NCBI GenBank assembly: GCA_015663245.1
Contig: DQSN01000109.1
Location: 1-45,896, forward strand
DNA from: Leucothrix mucor
GTDB lineage: Bacteria > Pseudomonadota > Gammaproteobacteria > Thiotrichales > Thiotrichaceae
DNA: 45,896 bases
Reading direction: 5' to 3'
The translations under genes and the position numbers were made by a program. Of the stretch, positions 27,531-38,784 are shown in pieces (within the stretch, counting starts at the first letter, position 1; each line of letters begins with the position of its first letter). The notes beneath the pieces were generated by a model. The model was not told the origin of the DNA and searched no databases. It saw only the letters and a program-made list of their open reading frames with translations.

Positions 27531-27589
27531 AGTTAAGGGTTTAATAACTTCTGCAACTTGTCGCAACTTATTAAACCTTTGCTCCTAAG
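27531..27589. repeat. Inverted-repeat element, family B, minimal copy (B2)
   Basis: The two arms (TTAATAACTTCTGCAACTT and CAACTTATTAAACC) match the ends of copies B1 and B3 and lie back to back; the right flank GCTCCTAAG also resembles B3. The interior found in the other copies is missing. It lies between lepA and lepB and can fold as one long hairpin in the lepA-lepB transcript. Confidence 0.6.
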
Positions 27590-27608
27590 CAGAGATCCGT
27601 TCTAGGTT

Positions 27609-29411
27609 CTATTTATCAATTTTTAATACAGCTAAGAACGCTTCTTGAGGGATTTCCACATTGCCCACCTGCTTCATCCGCTTCTTACCCTTTTTCTGCT
27701 TTTCTAGTAATTTGCGCTTACGAGATACATCACCACCGTAACATTTTGCAATGACATTTTTACGCAGTGCCTTCACATTAGAACGAGCAATGATATTACC
27801 GCCTATCGCAGCTTGTATCGCGACATCAAACATTTGACGTTGGATAATTTCGCGCATTTTCTCAACTAAATCACGCCCACGCTTTTGTGCAAAATCTTTA
27901 TGTACAATCACAGAAAGTGCATCAACCTTTTCTCCATTAATAAGAATATCTACCTTTACCAGCGGCGCAGGTTCAAAGCGATCTAACTCATAATCAAACG
28001 AGGCGTAACCACGGCTGACTGATTTAAGGCGATCAAAAAAGTCCAATACAACTTCGCTCAATGGCAGGTCGTAATTAAGTGTCACTTGATTACCCAAATA
28101 TTGCATTTGCTTTTGTACACCGCGTTTTTCGATACACAAAGAAATAACATTACCCACATATTCTTGAGGTACCATGACAGTACCACGAATGATTGGCTCA
28201 CGAATTTCTTCTATTTTATTAACCGCTGGCAACTCAGATGGGTTATGCACCATTTTAATGGTGCCATTGGTTTCTTCTACTTCGTAAATAACGGTTGGCG
28301 CTGTTGTAATAAGATTTAAGTCATACTCACGCTCTAAACGTTCTTGGATGATTTCCATGTGTAGCATGCCAAGGAAACCACAGCGGAAGCCAAAGCCTAA
28401 AGCTTGTGAAGTCTCTGGCTCATAATGCAATGATGCATCATTTAAATGCAACTTATCCAAAGCATCTCGAAAGTTTTCAAAGTCCTCCGCATTTACGGGG
28501 AAGATGCCTGCAAATACACGCGGCTGAACTTCTTTAAATCCTGTCAAAGCTTCATCAGCAGGATTTCTTAGATCAGTTAGCGTATCACCCACTTTTACCG
28601 ATTCTATACCCTTAACGCCTGCAATAACAAAACCAACTTCACCGATTTCTAGAGTATCTCGATCTTCACTTTTAGGCGTGTAAACACCTAAACGATCAAC
28701 CTGAAATTCATTGCCCGTCGACATGGCTTTGATTTTCTGGCGCTTACGTAACTGTCCTTCCATCACACGCACTAAAGAAACAACGCCCAAATAGCTATCA
28801 AACCAAGAATCAATAATAAGGGCTTTAAGTGGCGCTTCAGGATCACCCTTGGGTGGTGGTATCCGTTCAACCAGTTGCTCTAAAAGGTCTTCAATACCAA
28901 TACCCGTTTTTGCACTAACATGCACCGCATCGGTTGCATCGATACCAATAATTTCTTCTATTTCTTGGCTAACTCTATCTGCATCCGCAGCAGGTAAATC
29001 AATTTTATTGAGTACAGGAACCACTTCTAAATCAAGATCTATCGCGGTGTAACAGTTAGCAACGCTTTGAGCTTCAACACCTTGTGAGGCATCCACGACT
29101 AAAAGAGCACCCTCACAGGCCGATAGGGAGCGCGACACCTCATAAGAAAAATCAACGTGACCAGGTGTATCGATGAAATTCAGATGATATATTTCACCAT
29201 TTCTTGCTTTATAGTTTAACGAAACACTTTGGGCTTTAATGGTAATACCACGCTCGCGCTCAATATCCATTGAGTCTAGCACTTGAGAATCCATTTCTCT
29301 ATCACTCAAGCCACCGCAGTACTGTATAAAGCGATCAGATAGGGTTGATTTGCCATGATCGATATGTGCGATGATAGAAAAATTTCGTATGTTTTGATTC
29401 GCTTCAGCCAT
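27609..29411 (-). CDS. lepA: Elongation factor 4 (LepA)
   Basis: LepA is a translational GTPase related to EF-G that back-translocates or helps ribosome assembly. The 600-residue length is typical. G1 is AHIDHGKST near residues 15-23, G2 [10 protein letters not shown]3 DTPGHVDF and G4 NKIDLP. The LepA-specific C-terminal domain follows, with [17 protein letters not shown] and the [17 protein letters not shown] basic tail. Confidence 0.98.
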   Translation of the reverse strand: MAEANQNIRNFSIIAHIDHGKSTLSDRFIQYCGGLSDREMDSQVLDSMDIERERGITIKAQSVSLNYKARNGEIYHLNFIDTPGHVDFSYEVSRSLSACEGALLVVDASQGVEAQSVANCYTAIDLDLEVVPVLNKIDLPAADADRVSQEIEEIIGIDATDAVHVSAKTGIGIEDLLEQLVERIPPPKGDPEAPLKALIIDSWFDSYLGVVSLVRVMEGQLRKRQKIKAMSTGNEFQVDRLGVYTPKSEDRDTLEIGEVGFVIAGVKGIESVKVGDTLTDLRNPADEALTGFKEVQPRVFAGIFPVNAEDFENFRDALDKLHLNDASLHYEPETSQALGFGFRCGFLGMLHMEIIQERLEREYDLNLITTAPTVIYEVEETNGTIKMVHNPSELPAVNKIEEIREPIIRGTVMVPQEYVGNVISLCIEKRGVQKQMQYLGNQVTLNYDLPLSEVVLDFFDRLKSVSRGYASFDYELDRFEPAPLVKVDILINGEKVDALSVIVHKDFAQKRGRDLVEKMREIIQRQMFDVAIQAAIGGNIIARSNVKALRKNVIAKCYGGDVSRKRKLLEKQKKGKKRMKQVGNVEIPQEAFLAVLKIDK

Positions 29412-29449
29412 TAATTTTTATCACTATTAGTTTAGCTATAAAGATCCTT

Positions 29450-29716
29450 TTAAGAGTCTCTCATAGCTTTCAAGATTCGTTCAAACTCTTCATCATCAAA
29501 GAAGTGATAAAAAACGACTTCTTCTTGATACATTACAACGGGAACATCCACATTATATTTTTCGCACAATTCAGGATCATCATCAATATCAACCAACTTG
29601 ATATTGAATTTTACTTGCTGATCTTTATTTTGCTGCATATACATAAAAGCTATCATTTGCTCGCACAAATGACAGCCTTCGCGATAATACACTATTAGGG
29701 TATGCGGATTAGACAT
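29450..29716 (-). CDS. Glutaredoxin-like protein (DUF836 type)
   Basis: The 88-residue thioredoxin-fold protein has the active-site CHLC at residues 15-18 and the cis-proline segment VPVVMYQ near 59-65. It lies between mucD and lepA, 13 bp from mucD, where many gammaproteobacteria have the same small glutaredoxin-like gene. A thiol-disulfide exchange role is likely, but the partner is unknown. Confidence 0.88.
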   Translation of the reverse strand: MSNPHTLIVYYREGCHLCEQMIAFMYMQQNKDQQVKFNIKLVDIDDDPELCEKYNVDVPVVMYQEEVVFYHFFDDEEFERILKAMRDS

Positions 29717-29729
29717 TATTTTTTAATTA

Positions 29730-31166
29730 CTATTTATTCACATTATGCTCAATGATAAAAGCTACAAATTGAGCACTACCTTCACGTATAACCAAAGCAG
29801 CAACAGGGGCGCCATTGGGCAAACTATTTACTAATGCTTTAAATTGCTTAACACTTGTAACCGACTGACCGTTAAATATTTTGATCACATCATCTGCTTG
29901 CATACCCGCTCTGTTAGCCCGACCAGAACCCGCACGCTTAACAAGAATGCCACCCTTATCTATTTGCAATAATTTACGGTCGGATCGGCTTAAATCTACT
30001 AGCTCCATCCCCATCACAGCATTTACTTCATTATTCTTTTTAGGCTTTTTAGTTTTCTTTTCAACAACCTCTGTTGGCAACTCACTTAATTTAAGTTTTA
30101 CTATTTGCGTACTGCCGCCTCGACGCACTTTTACATCGACTTCTTTTTCTGTTGATGTACTACCTACTATAATGGGCAGGTCAGAGGCGCTATTAACTTT
30201 GTTATGATTAAACTCAAGAATAATATCACCCTGCTTCAAGATACCGATTGCAGGACCTTCTCGCATCACCTCAGCAATCAATGCGCCCGTTGGCTGATTC
30301 AAACCAAAAGATTTTGCCAAACTAACAGTAACCTCTTGAATAAACACACCCAACCAACCACGCTTTACGTGCCCTGTAGCTTTAAGTTGTGCAACGACAT
30401 TCTTTACTACATCAACAGGTATGGCAAACGACACTCCCATAAAACCACCCGATTGACTGTAAATTTGTGAGTTAATACCCACTACTTCACCTTTCATATT
30501 GAACAGTGGCCCACCTGAATTACCAGGGTTAATCGCTACATCTGTCTGAATAAAAGGTACATAGTTTTCTTCTGGCAAACTACGCCCTTTAGCACTGACG
30601 ATGCCCGCCGTGACACTATGATCAAAACCAAAAGGGGAACCTATCGCAATAACCCACTCACCTACTTCTAACTGCTTGGAACTACCTGTTGTCAATACAG
30701 GAAAATCTGTCCCTTCAACTTTTAATAAAGCGATGTCACTACGTTTATCCGTACCTATTAATGTCGCAGCTAGCTCACGCCTATCACTTAGTTTGACAAT
30801 TATTTTATCCGCTCCCGCCACCACATGGTGATTGGTTACGATATAACCATCAGAAGAGATAATAAAACCTGAACCTAGGGAGCTAGATTCATCAATACCA
30901 CCCTCGGGGTTTTCTTCATAGTCAAAAAAACGCTTCATCAAATCATCGATGACTTCGTTACCACTATTGCTGTCTGGTGGTGCTTTAAAAGGTTGAGGAG
31001 ACTGCTGAAGCTGAGGCTCTTCTCGCTCCGTACTGATATTAACAACAGCAGCACTATGAGCTTTTACCAACTTAGTAAAATTTGGCAACTCTGCGGCATT
31101 GAGTGTTAATGTCAGTAAAAATAATATCGTTGCAGTCAAGAATTTGATTGTAAAGGTGCTACTCAT
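29730..31166 (-). CDS. mucD: Periplasmic serine protease MucD/DegP
   Basis: MucD degrades damaged periplasmic proteins and restrains the sigma-E pathway in pseudomonads. From the ATG at 31166 the protein has 478 residues, with a signal peptide cleaved after NAA near residue 25. The trypsin-like triad is H114 (TNHHVV), D144 (SDIALLK) and S217 (NPGNSGGP). Two PDZ domains follow, near 255-345 and 380-475. I rejected the TTG at 31199 because it would put 11 polar residues before the signal peptide. In pseudomonads mucD follows mucC; here it lies 21 kb from rseC. Confidence 0.95.
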   Translation of the reverse strand: MSSTFTIKFLTATILFLLTLTLNAAELPNFTKLVKAHSAAVVNISTEREEPQLQQSPQPFKAPPDSNSGNEVIDDLMKRFFDYEENPEGGIDESSSLGSGFIISSDGYIVTNHHVVAGADKIIVKLSDRRELAATLIGTDKRSDIALLKVEGTDFPVLTTGSSKQLEVGEWVIAIGSPFGFDHSVTAGIVSAKGRSLPEENYVPFIQTDVAINPGNSGGPLFNMKGEVVGINSQIYSQSGGFMGVSFAIPVDVVKNVVAQLKATGHVKRGWLGVFIQEVTVSLAKSFGLNQPTGALIAEVMREGPAIGILKQGDIILEFNHNKVNSASDLPIIVGSTSTEKEVDVKVRRGGSTQIVKLKLSELPTEVVEKKTKKPKKNNEVNAVMGMELVDLSRSDRKLLQIDKGGILVKRAGSGRANRAGMQADDVIKIFNGQSVTSVKQFKALVNSLPNGAPVAALVIREGSAQFVAFIIEHNVNK

Positions 31167-31267
31167 GCTGGAATATTCTCCCTGATATTTATTCCACAAA
31201 CATTACAAAAATGACCCACTCTGTAAGGTTGTTATTTTATTATTACTATTGCTGATGATTTATTCTA

Positions 31268-31433
31268 ACAGAATGAAGGTTTAATAAGCCGCGAAACTTA
31301 ACGTGAAATTTTTGTTTCAGCTTGGATAACATTAAAAGGAGTATAATCATGCTACGCAACGGTTAATATCATTCAAGCTGGGATAGTAAAAACAAGTCTA
31401 AGTTTCGCAGCTTATTGAATCCTTGCCCCTAAG
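31268..31433. repeat. Inverted-repeat element, family B, typical copy (B3)
   Basis: The ends TTAATAAGCCGCGAAACTT (31281-31299) and AAGTTTCGCAGCTTATTGAA (31400-31419) are near-perfect inverted copies, and weaker pairing extends about 15 bases outside them. It fills most of the divergent gap 31167-31592 between mucD and purB. Apart from it, the gap holds only a TATAAT box at 31483-31488 that could serve purB, without a good -35 box. Confidence 0.75.
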
Positions 31434-31556
31434 AATCAAAGATTGAGTGCAGGTACTTATATTCCCCAACAAACTCCTGCGCTATAATATCCTTTTTCTA
31501 TAACTTTCTTAACCTTTTTAATTACATTCTAAATAAAACCTGTTTTCAGGCGATAA

Positions 31557-32959
<1,403 letters not shown>

Positions 32960-32960
<1 letters not shown>

Positions 32961-34102
32961 TGAACTCTCTCCTCAGCAACGGAATTCTTGGTGATTTAAG
33001 CCACCAAGAATTTCTAGATGAGTATTGGCAGCAAAAACCTTTACTCATTCGGCAAGCATTTAATGGCTCCCCTTTGGAGCTTAGTCCTGAAGAGCTAGCA
33101 GGTATTGCCTGTGACACCGATGCTCCCTCACGCATTGTTATCGAACACGGCAAATCACCATGGGAGTCGTTGTTTGGACCTTTTGATGATGAAACCTTTG
33201 CCCAGCTACCCGAATCTCACTGGACTTTATTAGTCAATGACTTAGAGCGTTACCTTCCTGAGTTACGTGAAATTATTGAATACTTCCGATTTATTCCTGA
33301 CTGGCGCATTGATGACTTAATGCTCAGCTACGCAGTAGAGCAAGGCTCTGTTGGCCCGCACACTGATGAATATGATGTTTTTTTAATTCAAACTGCTGGC
33401 AAGCGTCGCTGGCAACTTGACACACAAGAAAATCATACCAAAGAAATTCTTCCTGATTGCTCACTCAGTATATTAAAACACTTTGATCAAAATACTGACT
33501 GGGTTCTAGAAGCTGGCGATATGCTCTACCTGCCACCCAACTTGCCACATTATGGTGTCGCTCAAGATAATGACTGCATGACATTATCTATAGGGTTTCG
33601 CGCGCCCAGTCAGCAAGAGTTAATCAACAGTTGGGTAGAATCGGTCAGCGAAAGCCCTAAATTTAAACAGCGCTATAACGATCAGAAGCGATTATCACAG
33701 CAGAACCCAGCCGAAATAACTAAACAAGATATTGAAGCGCTTTCTAATATGGTATTAGAAGGCATTGATTCACAAAAAAATAATCTATCTATCTGGTTAG
33801 GAAAACACCTAACAGAAACAAAAGGAGAAGCTGCAGAAGAACAACTGTTTACAGAAGAACCCCTCATTAAAGAAGATCGTTTCATACGCAAAAGCTGGCT
33901 GAGGCTAGCTTATATTGAGGAAAATGGACTACATTTTTTTGCTGATGGGAAGCACTTTGAAGTACCCGACAACGCAAAGGAAAGCATATTTTATCTCTGT
34001 AAACATTACGATTACTCAAAATCACGCATAGCAAAATATTGTGAACTAACCTTCTTTAAGAATATCTTTGACCAGCTTAGAAATGATGGAGGTATAATTT
34101 AA
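32960..34102 (+). CDS. roxA: Ribosomal protein uL16 arginine hydroxylase RoxA (YcfD)
   Basis: RoxA is a 2-oxoglutarate/Fe(II) oxygenase that hydroxylates an arginine of ribosomal protein L16. The JmjC cupin domain includes the iron ligands H134 and D136 (HTDEYDVF) and H197 (LPHYGV). A C-terminal winged-helix-like region covers the last 150 residues. The 380-residue length matches E. coli YcfD (373). It overlaps purB by one base. Confidence 0.94.
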
Positions 34103-34161
34103 AAATATAACGTGCTCTGATTTTGCAAATAAACTTAATAAAAATAAAACCTACAAAATCA

Positions 34162-34761
34162 ATGAATAATAAAAAAATAATTTTACTCTTAAGTCTTGCC
34201 ACTGCTTTATTTAGTCAACAATCTTATGCCGCAAGTTACTCACAACGACTCGTCGATGCAGCAATCGAAAGAACTTATCACAAAGTGACTTACGATGGTT
34301 CATACCGTCGCATTGGCTTTCCCTATGGCGATGTGCCAAAAAATATTGGGGTCTGCACCGACGTTGTTATTCGCGCCTATAGAAAACTAGGTATCGACTT
34401 ACAAGAACGCGTCAACGACGATATGAGTAAACGTTTTTTTGAATATCCCAGCTTTGCAAAGTGGGGAATGTCACGACCTGATGCAAATATAGATCATCGA
34501 CGCGTACCTAATTTACGTACATTTTTTGCAAAAAATGGCATCAATTTACCCACGACAAATAATGCAAATGATTACAGACCTGGTGACATAGTAACGTGGA
34601 ACATTGCGCCAAATTTACCACATATTGGCATCGTGACTAATATCATTTCACAAGATAATAAAAGACCTATAATTGCTCACAATATTGGCAAAGGCCCACA
34701 ACTAGAAGATGTATTATTTAAGTTGAAAATTACAGGTCACTACCGATATTTACCTGGTTAA
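34162..34761 (+). CDS. DUF1287 family periplasmic protein
   Basis: From the ATG at 34162 the 199-residue precursor has a signal peptide cleaved after SYA near residue 23. The mature domain shows the family pattern: RIGFPYGDVPKNIGVCTDVVIRAYR with cysteine C65, DHRRVPNLRTFF near 112-123 and DIVTWNI...LPHIGIV. The Cys-His arrangement recalls papain-like amidases, so a cell-wall or amide substrate is possible, but the family is uncharacterised. The frame runs upstream to a TTG at 34123, which would put 13 basic residues before the signal peptide, so I rejected it. Confidence 0.85.
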   Translation: MNNKKIILLLSLATALFSQQSYAASYSQRLVDAAIERTYHKVTYDGSYRRIGFPYGDVPKNIGVCTDVVIRAYRKLGIDLQERVNDDMSKRFFEYPSFAKWGMSRPDANIDHRRVPNLRTFFAKNGINLPTTNNANDYRPGDIVTWNIAPNLPHIGIVTNIISQDNKRPIIAHNIGKGPQLEDVLFKLKITGHYRYLPG

Positions 34762-35203
34762 TATTCTACTAATTTAAGTAGCCAAAATCAGGGGATACTA
34801 GGAAGGGCACAAGTATTTTTATACTATTCAATAGTTCGGACCAACCCTGAAGCTTAAATATCAATATTTAGAATGTATAAAATTAGAACAATTGACTGAA
34901 TTTTTCTAAAACTTGTCCTACTCTCAAGAAGAGCTACAAAATTCGCATTCAACTTAAGTTGAAACAGGTGATAATGAGAAATTTTATTTATACCAGTATA
35001 AATACAAAATGCTTATTTATCATGCAGATTAATCAATAAAATTATTACTATGCATTGAATATATCAATTGTACTTTTAATAACTTTATTGCGATGCTAGC
35101 TTCACAGTAGACCCGCTAGATAAATGCTATAAGCACTATTCGACATATCTACCGACTCATATACATCAGGAAGATGTATTGCGAGAGAAGAAGGAATATT
35201 ATT
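34762..35203. other. AT-rich gap with palindromes before the small secreted gene
   Basis: No gene is seen in this 442-bp gap. It holds a perfect 16-bp palindrome TTCAACTTAAGTTGAA (34948-34963), an 18-bp dyad ATTTATACCAGTATAAAT (34986-35003) and a 7-bp-arm hairpin (35161-35167 with 35173-35179) close to the next start codon. The first two are operator-sized and 39 bp apart centre to centre. Confidence 0.5.
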
Positions 35204-35482
35204 ATGATTAATAAAAAAATAAAGTTAGCCATTTTTACGGGCGTGGTATTTGCCTCTTTTGCTACCCTACCCGTAATCGCAGGATCCACAGTAATTAGCA
35301 TAAAAGGAAGCAACGCCAAAGCTGACCTTTCGCGCATCTCGGCTAAGTCACGCGCATTTCGAAAGTTTGGGCGTAACATTACGGTACTTTCAAACAGAAT
35401 ATTAAAAAAATCAGGCTGCCGTAGAATTGTTATTAAAACAGTTAAAGGTGAAAGAGAAACTCTAAAACTTTGTAAGAAGTAA
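35204..35482 (+). CDS. Small secreted basic protein, unknown function
   Basis: The 92-residue precursor has a clear signal peptide (NKKIKLAIFTGVVFASF, cleavage after VIA near residue 26). The mature part of about 66 residues is strongly basic, with many lysines and arginines, and has two cysteines (near residues 72 and 90) that could form a disulfide. I chose the ATG at 35204 because AAGGAA stands about 8 bases upstream. I do not recognise a family; a cationic periplasmic or exported peptide is as far as the sequence goes. Confidence 0.65.
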   Translation: MINKKIKLAIFTGVVFASFATLPVIAGSTVISIKGSNAKADLSRISAKSRAFRKFGRNITVLSNRILKKSGCRRIVIKTVKGERETLKLCKK

Positions 35483-35512
35483 TACCACAAGACCTGAAGT
35501 TACATCATCTAA

Positions 35513-35553
35513 ACCCCATGCTACCGCCTCTATTTTAGAGCGGCTATATGGGT
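35513..35553 (+). terminator. Extended hairpin after the small secreted gene
   Basis: Two consecutive stems, ACCCCAT/ATGGGT (35513-35519 with 35548-35553) and CCGCCTCTA/TAGAGCGG (35524-35532 with 35536-35543), each with one bulged C, make a long stem-loop 30 bp after the stop codon. A short T/C-rich tail follows. The rest of the gap to 35920 holds only one doubtful minus-strand frame. Confidence 0.5.
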
Positions 35554-35572
35554 GATTTCTCTACCCTCTAAT

Positions 35573-35740
35573 TTATCCTTCATTTTCTAAGTGCCTCGCC
35601 CAGTCAATAGTCACCTCACTCCACTCCTCTTTGAAGAAATAGATTAAAATCAATATTTTATCTTTATTTTTACCCGCCCTAAACTTTCTATTACTTTTTA
35701 TCTCATTTATTCTACCGACTATCTTTTTCTGTATATTCAT
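35573..35740 (-). CDS. Possible small basic protein, doubtful
   Basis: A 55-codon frame opposite to the neighbouring genes starts at an ATG at 35740 and encodes a charged peptide (NIQKKIVGRINEIKSNRKF...EWARHLENEG-like end, here DWARHLENEG). It has no recognised family, membrane segment or signal peptide and no good ribosome site. It may be a chance frame in AT-rich DNA. Confidence 0.2.
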   Translation of the reverse strand: MNIQKKIVGRINEIKSNRKFRAGKNKDKILILIYFFKEEWSEVTIDWARHLENEG

Positions 35741-35920
35741 TATACAATCACCAAAAATTGCGTCCTTATTGAACAACATCGAAAAGATACCGCAATAAAA
35801 ATTATAATAACAAGCAGAAAACCACATTTTCAATGGGCTTCATCACTCGCAATATGCAAACTTTTACAACGAAAATTATAAAATGCGAATGACTACAATC
35901 AAGACAATAATCGGGGATCT

Positions 35921-36604
35921 ATGAGAGTTCTAATAGTAGAAGATGAGAAAGACATTCTCAATCAATTAACAGAAGCGTTAAAAAAAGCGGGCTTTACTAT
36001 TGATGCCGCCGAAGATGGCTCACAAGGGCTCTATTATGCGACAGAGTATCCCATTGATATTGCAGTCATTGACCTAGGCCTACCCAAAATTGACGGCATG
36101 GACATTATAAAAAACGTACGCGCCAAAGGTCTCGATTACCCCATCCTTATACTAACAGCAAGAACAAGCTGGCAAAGTAGAGTAGAAGGCTTAGAAGCTG
36201 GTGCGGATGATTATCTTGACAAGCCTTATCACAAGGAAGAGCTAATCGCTAGATTGCGCGCATTACTGAGACGTACGGGACGCTGGTCTCAATCAGAATA
36301 TATCTGTGGCGCTGTACGTTTGAACACTTCAGAGCAACGCGTATATCTTAATGACAACGAAGTAACTTTAACTGCTTTTGAATACAAGGTTCTACAACAC
36401 CTCATGTTACACGCAGGCGAGGTGATATCAAAAACCGAGCTAACCGAAAGCATGTATGATGAAGAGTCCGACCGTGACAGCAATGTTATCGAGGTATTCA
36501 TTCGCCGCTTACGCATGAAATTAGATCCAGACGGCACCTTAGCCCCAATAGAAACACTAAGAGGGCGAGGCTATCGCTTTACTCTTGAGCGAAATAACGC
36601 TTAA
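35921..36604 (+). CDS. phoP: PhoP-type response regulator
   Basis: The 227-residue OmpR/PhoB-family regulator has a receiver domain with acid pocket E7-D8, phosphoacceptor D51, T79 and K101, and a C-terminal winged helix (residues 130-222) ending RGRGYRFTLE. The sequence near the phosphorylation site (VIDLGLPKIDGMD) and the neighbouring PhoQ-like kinase make PhoP the best assignment. A GGGGA ribosome site precedes the start. It is followed 148 bp later by the kinase. Confidence 0.9.
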   Translation: MRVLIVEDEKDILNQLTEALKKAGFTIDAAEDGSQGLYYATEYPIDIAVIDLGLPKIDGMDIIKNVRAKGLDYPILILTARTSWQSRVEGLEAGADDYLDKPYHKEELIARLRALLRRTGRWSQSEYICGAVRLNTSEQRVYLNDNEVTLTAFEYKVLQHLMLHAGEVISKTELTESMYDEESDRDSNVIEVFIRRLRMKLDPDGTLAPIETLRGRGYRFTLERNNA

Positions 36605-36752
36605 AAAATCAGATAATACATTTTGTAGTCCTGCGCACGACATACGGACTATAAAATGATATTACCTTACATCAAACCCACCTCCATACAAATAACAGCC
36701 CTGTTTTCTCTATACCAATAAAAATTCATAGAAAAAATTACCGTATGGAGAA

Positions 36753-38303
36753 GTGCTTTTACAAAAAAATATAATAAACTCCAGAGTAAAAGAGATGAGT
36801 TCTAAAAATCACTCCCCCATCCCTATAAACCATAGACATAATGGCATTTTTTCATCTTTAACAAAGTCATTACTCAGCCGACAATTACTAAGCTCATTTC
36901 TTATAACCATCATTGGTCTATCAATATTAAGCGGATTGTACTACTACAGCCAACAAAAATCTTATATTGAACAAGAGCATAAAACCGCCAATACCTTAGA
37001 CAATGATATATTAGGAATAATAGATTACAACCAAGCAACGGGGCGATACTTCATTGACCCAGAGCTTTATCCTGATATGGAACAGATCATAACTCAGCAT
37101 CAATTAACATCAAATATAGATGATCATTTTGCTTACATTGTTAGTAAAGATACCAATCAAATTATTTGGCACAGTCAGTATTACAAAGATGCCAACTATG
37201 AGGATATCAACAAGCCCCCATATCCAAAAAAATATTCAGATGTACTACCTCTATTCCAACCTAGAAAAAAAATCAAAAATGGAGAAAACAACTTAGAGAT
37301 CTTACCCCCTACAAACGCTATCAAAGAGGGACGCAATACAGCCGATAATAATTACTTAGTGTATTACAGTGCCTTTTCTGAAGCTCCCCATAACTTTTAT
37401 CTCATAGTCGCAAAATCCTCCAAGGAAATGGAAAAAAATAAGTCTGACATAATACAAAAAATAAGTATTTTGATATTAATTAGCAGCCTTTTAGTGCTGA
37501 TCGCACAATTAGTAAATAGTTATTTGGTAATTACACCAATAAAACGATTTGAACGAGAAATAAAGAACATTGAATCAGGCAAGCAAGAGTTTGTTAAAGC
37601 TCGATATCCCACTGAGTTGCTAGAAGTTAAAGGGGCTATCAATGCCTTAGTACATGTAGAAAAGGGACAGAAAAAACGCTACAGAGAGGCTTTAGATAAT
37701 CTTGCACATAGCCTAAAAACACCACTTGCCGTTCTACAAGGCGTTGCAGAAAATAGCAGCTCAATGAGTGACAAACAGCGCACCACCTTAGTTAATCAAG
37801 TCGGCAGAATGAATGACATTATCGCTTATCAACTTCGTCGTGCAGTTGTCAATGATCACAATGCAAATATCAAACGTATAGATATTCGCCCTATTCTCTA
37901 TCGACTAAAAAATTCACTTCTGAAAGTGCATCATGACAAAGTATTTGAAATTGAGATAAATGTAGATGAAAATACCGAGTGTCGCATGGATCTTGATGAT
38001 TTAATGGAGGTCTTTGGCAACCTTATCAACAATGCCTGCCGCTTTTCTGTTGATATCGTATCAATAACAGCCATTCACGATGGAGAAACCATTATTGTTG
38101 ATATTGATGATGATGGACTAGGCTTTCCTGACATGAACCCCTCCGCCCTATTAAAAAGAGGCATTCGAGCCGACAGCAAAACCGAAGGTCAAGGTATAGG
38201 CCTAGCAATTAGCAATGAAATTGTAGAAGCAGCAGGCGGAAAAATAGAGCTACTGGTATCACCTTATGTAGGAGCACGAGTTAGACTATATTTACCCGCA
38301 TAA
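36753..38303 (+). CDS. phoQ: PhoQ-type sensor histidine kinase
   Basis: The kinase has two transmembrane segments (about residues 45-63 and 236-260) around a periplasmic sensor domain of about 170 residues. The cytoplasmic part has a HAMP-like linker, the H-box LAHSLKTPLAVLQG with phospho-histidine H319, the N-box NLINNACRF and ATP-lid motifs DIDDDGLGFP and GQGIGLAI. The H-box is nearly that of E. coli PhoQ. The frame begins with a GTG at 36753; the ATG at 36795 would give a 502-residue protein and is at least as likely. The sensor domain does not show an evident acidic patch for magnesium sensing. Confidence 0.88.
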   Translation: MLLQKNIINSRVKEMSSKNHSPIPINHRHNGIFSSLTKSLLSRQLLSSFLITIIGLSILSGLYYYSQQKSYIEQEHKTANTLDNDILGIIDYNQATGRYFIDPELYPDMEQIITQHQLTSNIDDHFAYIVSKDTNQIIWHSQYYKDANYEDINKPPYPKKYSDVLPLFQPRKKIKNGENNLEILPPTNAIKEGRNTADNNYLVYYSAFSEAPHNFYLIVAKSSKEMEKNKSDIIQKISILILISSLLVLIAQLVNSYLVITPIKRFEREIKNIESGKQEFVKARYPTELLEVKGAINALVHVEKGQKKRYREALDNLAHSLKTPLAVLQGVAENSSSMSDKQRTTLVNQVGRMNDIIAYQLRRAVVNDHNANIKRIDIRPILYRLKNSLLKVHHDKVFEIEINVDENTECRMDLDDLMEVFGNLINNACRFSVDIVSITAIHDGETIIVDIDDDGLGFPDMNPSALLKRGIRADSKTEGQGIGLAISNEIVEAAGGKIELLVSPYVGARVRLYLPA

Positions 38304-38577
38304 TAATAGTCGCCACCTGAAAATACACACCCAAGCATTTCAAAATATACTACTGAGTCTTTACATCCCAATAGAGATTCAGTTAGTGGAATAATGCAAA
38401 AAATCTGGAGCAAGCAATATTTCCCCCCATAGACAAGCCCTACTGTTTAGTCTTCAACAATAAGATAAACTAAGACGAAGAAAGAACAAGCCCACCAAAA
38501 AATAAGGTAGCCCGTATTTATAAAAAAATACAAAGTATTGATAAAAACAAAAGAATTTAGCCATAACAAGAAATGAA

Positions 38578-38653
38578 TGGCGTCCCCACGGGGGTTCGAA
38601 CCCCGGTTACCGCCGTGAAAGGGCGGTGTCCTAGGCCTCTAGACGATGGGGAC
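38578..38653 (-). tRNA. tRNA-Glu (TTC), copy 1
   Basis: The minus-strand sequence folds as a full cloverleaf: acceptor GTCCCCA/TGGGGAC, anticodon stem CCGCC/GGCGG with loop CTTTCAC (anticodon TTC), T-arm with TTCGAAC, discriminator G and an encoded CCA. It is 76 bases with a D-loop one base longer than copy 2. The D-arm reads as in E. coli tRNA-Glu. Confidence 0.97.
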
Positions 38654-38682
38654 TTAGGAATATTCATATATGAGAGTAAAAA

Positions 38683-38757
38683 TGGCGTCCCCACGGGGAT
38701 TTGAACCCCGGTTACCGCCGTGAAAGGGCGGTGTCCTAACCACTAGACGATGGGGAC
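38683..38757 (-). tRNA. tRNA-Glu (TTC), copy 2
   Basis: A second cloverleaf with identical acceptor and anticodon arms (anticodon TTC) and encoded CCA, 75 bases long. It differs from copy 1 in the D-loop (TAGTGGTTAGG) and in the T-loop (TTCAAAT). The copies are 29 bp apart and read in the same direction, so they are likely processed from one transcript. Confidence 0.97.
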
Positions 38758-38784
38758 ACAGTTTAGTGCGACCTTACATCAACG

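Noticed and set aside
35149-35490. 113-codon minus-strand frame over the small secreted gene
   Set aside because: The plus-strand frame has a proper signal peptide and ribosome site, while the minus frame looks like its complement.
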